Shown here piece by piece: positions 5,172 through 5,696 of a DNA stretch of 5,696 nucleotides (position 1 is the stretch's first letter; each line of letters opens with the position of its first letter). The position numbers and the translations under genes are program-made. The stretch is from JAKFDK01 sp036676195 (GTDB taxonomy: Bacteria; Bacillota; Sulfobacillia; Symbiobacteriales; ZC4RG38): positions 1 through 5,696 of the forward strand of contig JAKFDK010000009.1 in the NCBI GenBank assembly GCA_036676195.1, in the 5' to 3' direction. The notes under the pieces are model-generated. The model was not told where the DNA came from, searched no databases, and worked only from the letters and a program-made list of their open reading frames with translations.

Positions 5172-5494
5172 TCAGCCCAGGCGCTCTCCCACCTTGGCGA
5201 TACCTTCTACACCCTCCACCTGAACACCGACTCCTTCCGGAGGGGGTTCGATGGCGGCGGCGGAAACAGTGAGCACTTCGTTGACGCAATCCACGACACA
5301 GCCGACAAGTCCTGAATCCGTTTCTGCCACCATAATGCGGGTATCACTGCCCCGTGCCCTTTCGGGCAGCCCCAGCCGCCGCTTGAGGTCGATGACCGGT
5401 ACCACCTAACAAGTTGCCGCTCGCCCTCTCCCGATACACGGGCAGAGCGGGTGTGCAGCGCTGTCACCGGGCCCTTGTTGTGTGCTTCCGGCAA
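5172..5494 (-). pseudogene. cheW: CheW chemotaxis coupling protein, internally deleted and C-terminally truncated
   Basis: CheW links chemoreceptors to the CheA kinase. AGGAGG (5503-5508) lies 8 nt before TTG 5494, which opens MPEAHNKGPVTALHTRSARV and continues to GERQLV (to 5408). Normally QLV is followed by VFRLG... and about 40-45 residues of the first beta subdomain up to LRG. Here it jumps, after two extra bases that shift the frame (5406-5407), to VVPVIDLKRRLGLPERARG, then DTRIMVAETD and VGCVVDCVNEVLTVSAAAIE, the conserved second half. A TAG sits in the C-terminal frame at the junction. The end GIAKVGERLG stops at 5172-5174, where the family normally continues with a final LIILLDLDRLL-like strand, so that is missing too. 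The gene follows an MCP gene by 12 nt in the same operon. A product, if made, would lack the fold needed for CheA or receptor binding. Confidence 0.85.
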
Positions 5495-5502
5495 GACCTG
5501 CA

Positions 5503-5508
5503 CCTCCT
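5503..5508 (-). promoter_or_regulatory. Ribosome binding site of cheW, overlapping the MCP stop
   Basis: A consensus AGGAGG on the minus strand overlaps the TAG stop of the chemoreceptor gene (5507-5509). It is 8 nt from TTG 5494 but only touches a GTG at 5501-5503, so TTG is taken as the former cheW start. Confidence 0.65.
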
Positions 5509-5696
5509 AAAGCTGAAAACGGCCGACTTGGCTTTGCAGAGCCCGGGCTACCTCGGTCAGGCTCTGGGCCGAAGCTGCGATCTCCTCCAGGGAGGCGTTC
5601 ATTTCTTCGACGGATGACGAGACTTCTTCGGCGGCAGCGGCGTTTTCTTCGGAGATGGCGGCGATGCCGCTGACGGACCGGCTGACCTGATCGGCT
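5507..5696 (-). CDS. Methyl-accepting chemotaxis protein, C-terminal part (runs off the window)
   Basis: Sixty-two C-terminal residues are present before TAG at 5507-5509: DQVSRSVSGIAAISEENAAA, then AEEVSSSVEEMNASLEEIAA and a tail ending VGRFQL. This is the cytoplasmic four-helix signalling coil of MCPs beyond the hairpin tip, with heptad spacing and the S/A-E-E-x-x-A/S pattern of the adaptation region; pairs such as E-E and A-E are candidate methylation sites. MCPs sense ligands and control CheA through CheW. The sensor, membrane and tip portions lie outside the window, so the ligand cannot be inferred. The gene is followed immediately by cheW on the same strand. The visible part is undamaged. 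Confidence 0.92.
   Translation of the reverse strand, partial: ADQVSRSVSGIAAISEENAAAAEEVSSSVEEMNASLEEIAASAQSLTEVARALQSQVGRFQL

Overview
The window reads as chromosomal DNA of a GC-rich, endospore-forming, motile member of the Bacillota that carries c-type cytochromes. Three things support this: an intact sleB-ypeB spore-germination pair, chemotaxis genes, and a membrane-bound monohaem cytochrome c. A Symbiobacterium-like host would fit, but this is inference and no marker here proves the genus.

Layout. (1) Minus strand, 146-2345: ypeB and sleB form a two-gene operon with its own sporulation (sigma-G-like) promoter at 2316-2345. The operon is flanked by GC-rich hairpins at 92-116 and 2360-2386. 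(2) Plus strand, 2449-3316: a patchwork of three unrelated gene 3' ends. They are the catalytic half of a tyrosine recombinase broken by three frameshifts, the C-terminal part of a pentraxin/LamG-like domain joined to it in frame, and the C-terminus of a LivK-type branched-chain amino acid binding protein. The patchwork ends in a clear Rho-independent terminator at 3280-3302. (3) Plus strand, 3314-4104: an ECF-type promoter, a broken ECF sigma factor lacking part of its promoter-melting region, and a translationally coupled zinc-finger anti-sigma factor broken by a small deletion at its zinc site. (4) Plus strand, 4105-4950: an intact five-helix membrane protein (DUF6220-like) fused to a cytochrome c domain. 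(5) A 17-bp bidirectional terminator at 5108-5146. (6) Minus strand, 5172-5696: the C-terminus of a methyl-accepting chemotaxis protein, running off the right edge, followed by a cheW that has lost its middle and its extreme C-terminus.

How the parts relate. SleB and YpeB act together: YpeB is needed for SleB stability and localisation in the dormant spore, and SleB digests cortex peptidoglycan at germination. The sigma/anti-sigma pair would once have been an autoregulated switch reading into the cytochrome gene. The switch now looks dead while its promoter and the cytochrome gene look intact. The MCP-cheW pair was a chemotaxis operon and its CheW is now defective.

The most striking property of the window is the contrast between three intact genes (ypeB, sleB, the cytochrome fusion) and a dense run of fragments and small-deletion pseudogenes between and beside them. 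I see no CRISPR array, RNA gene, complete mobile element or clearly novel defence system.
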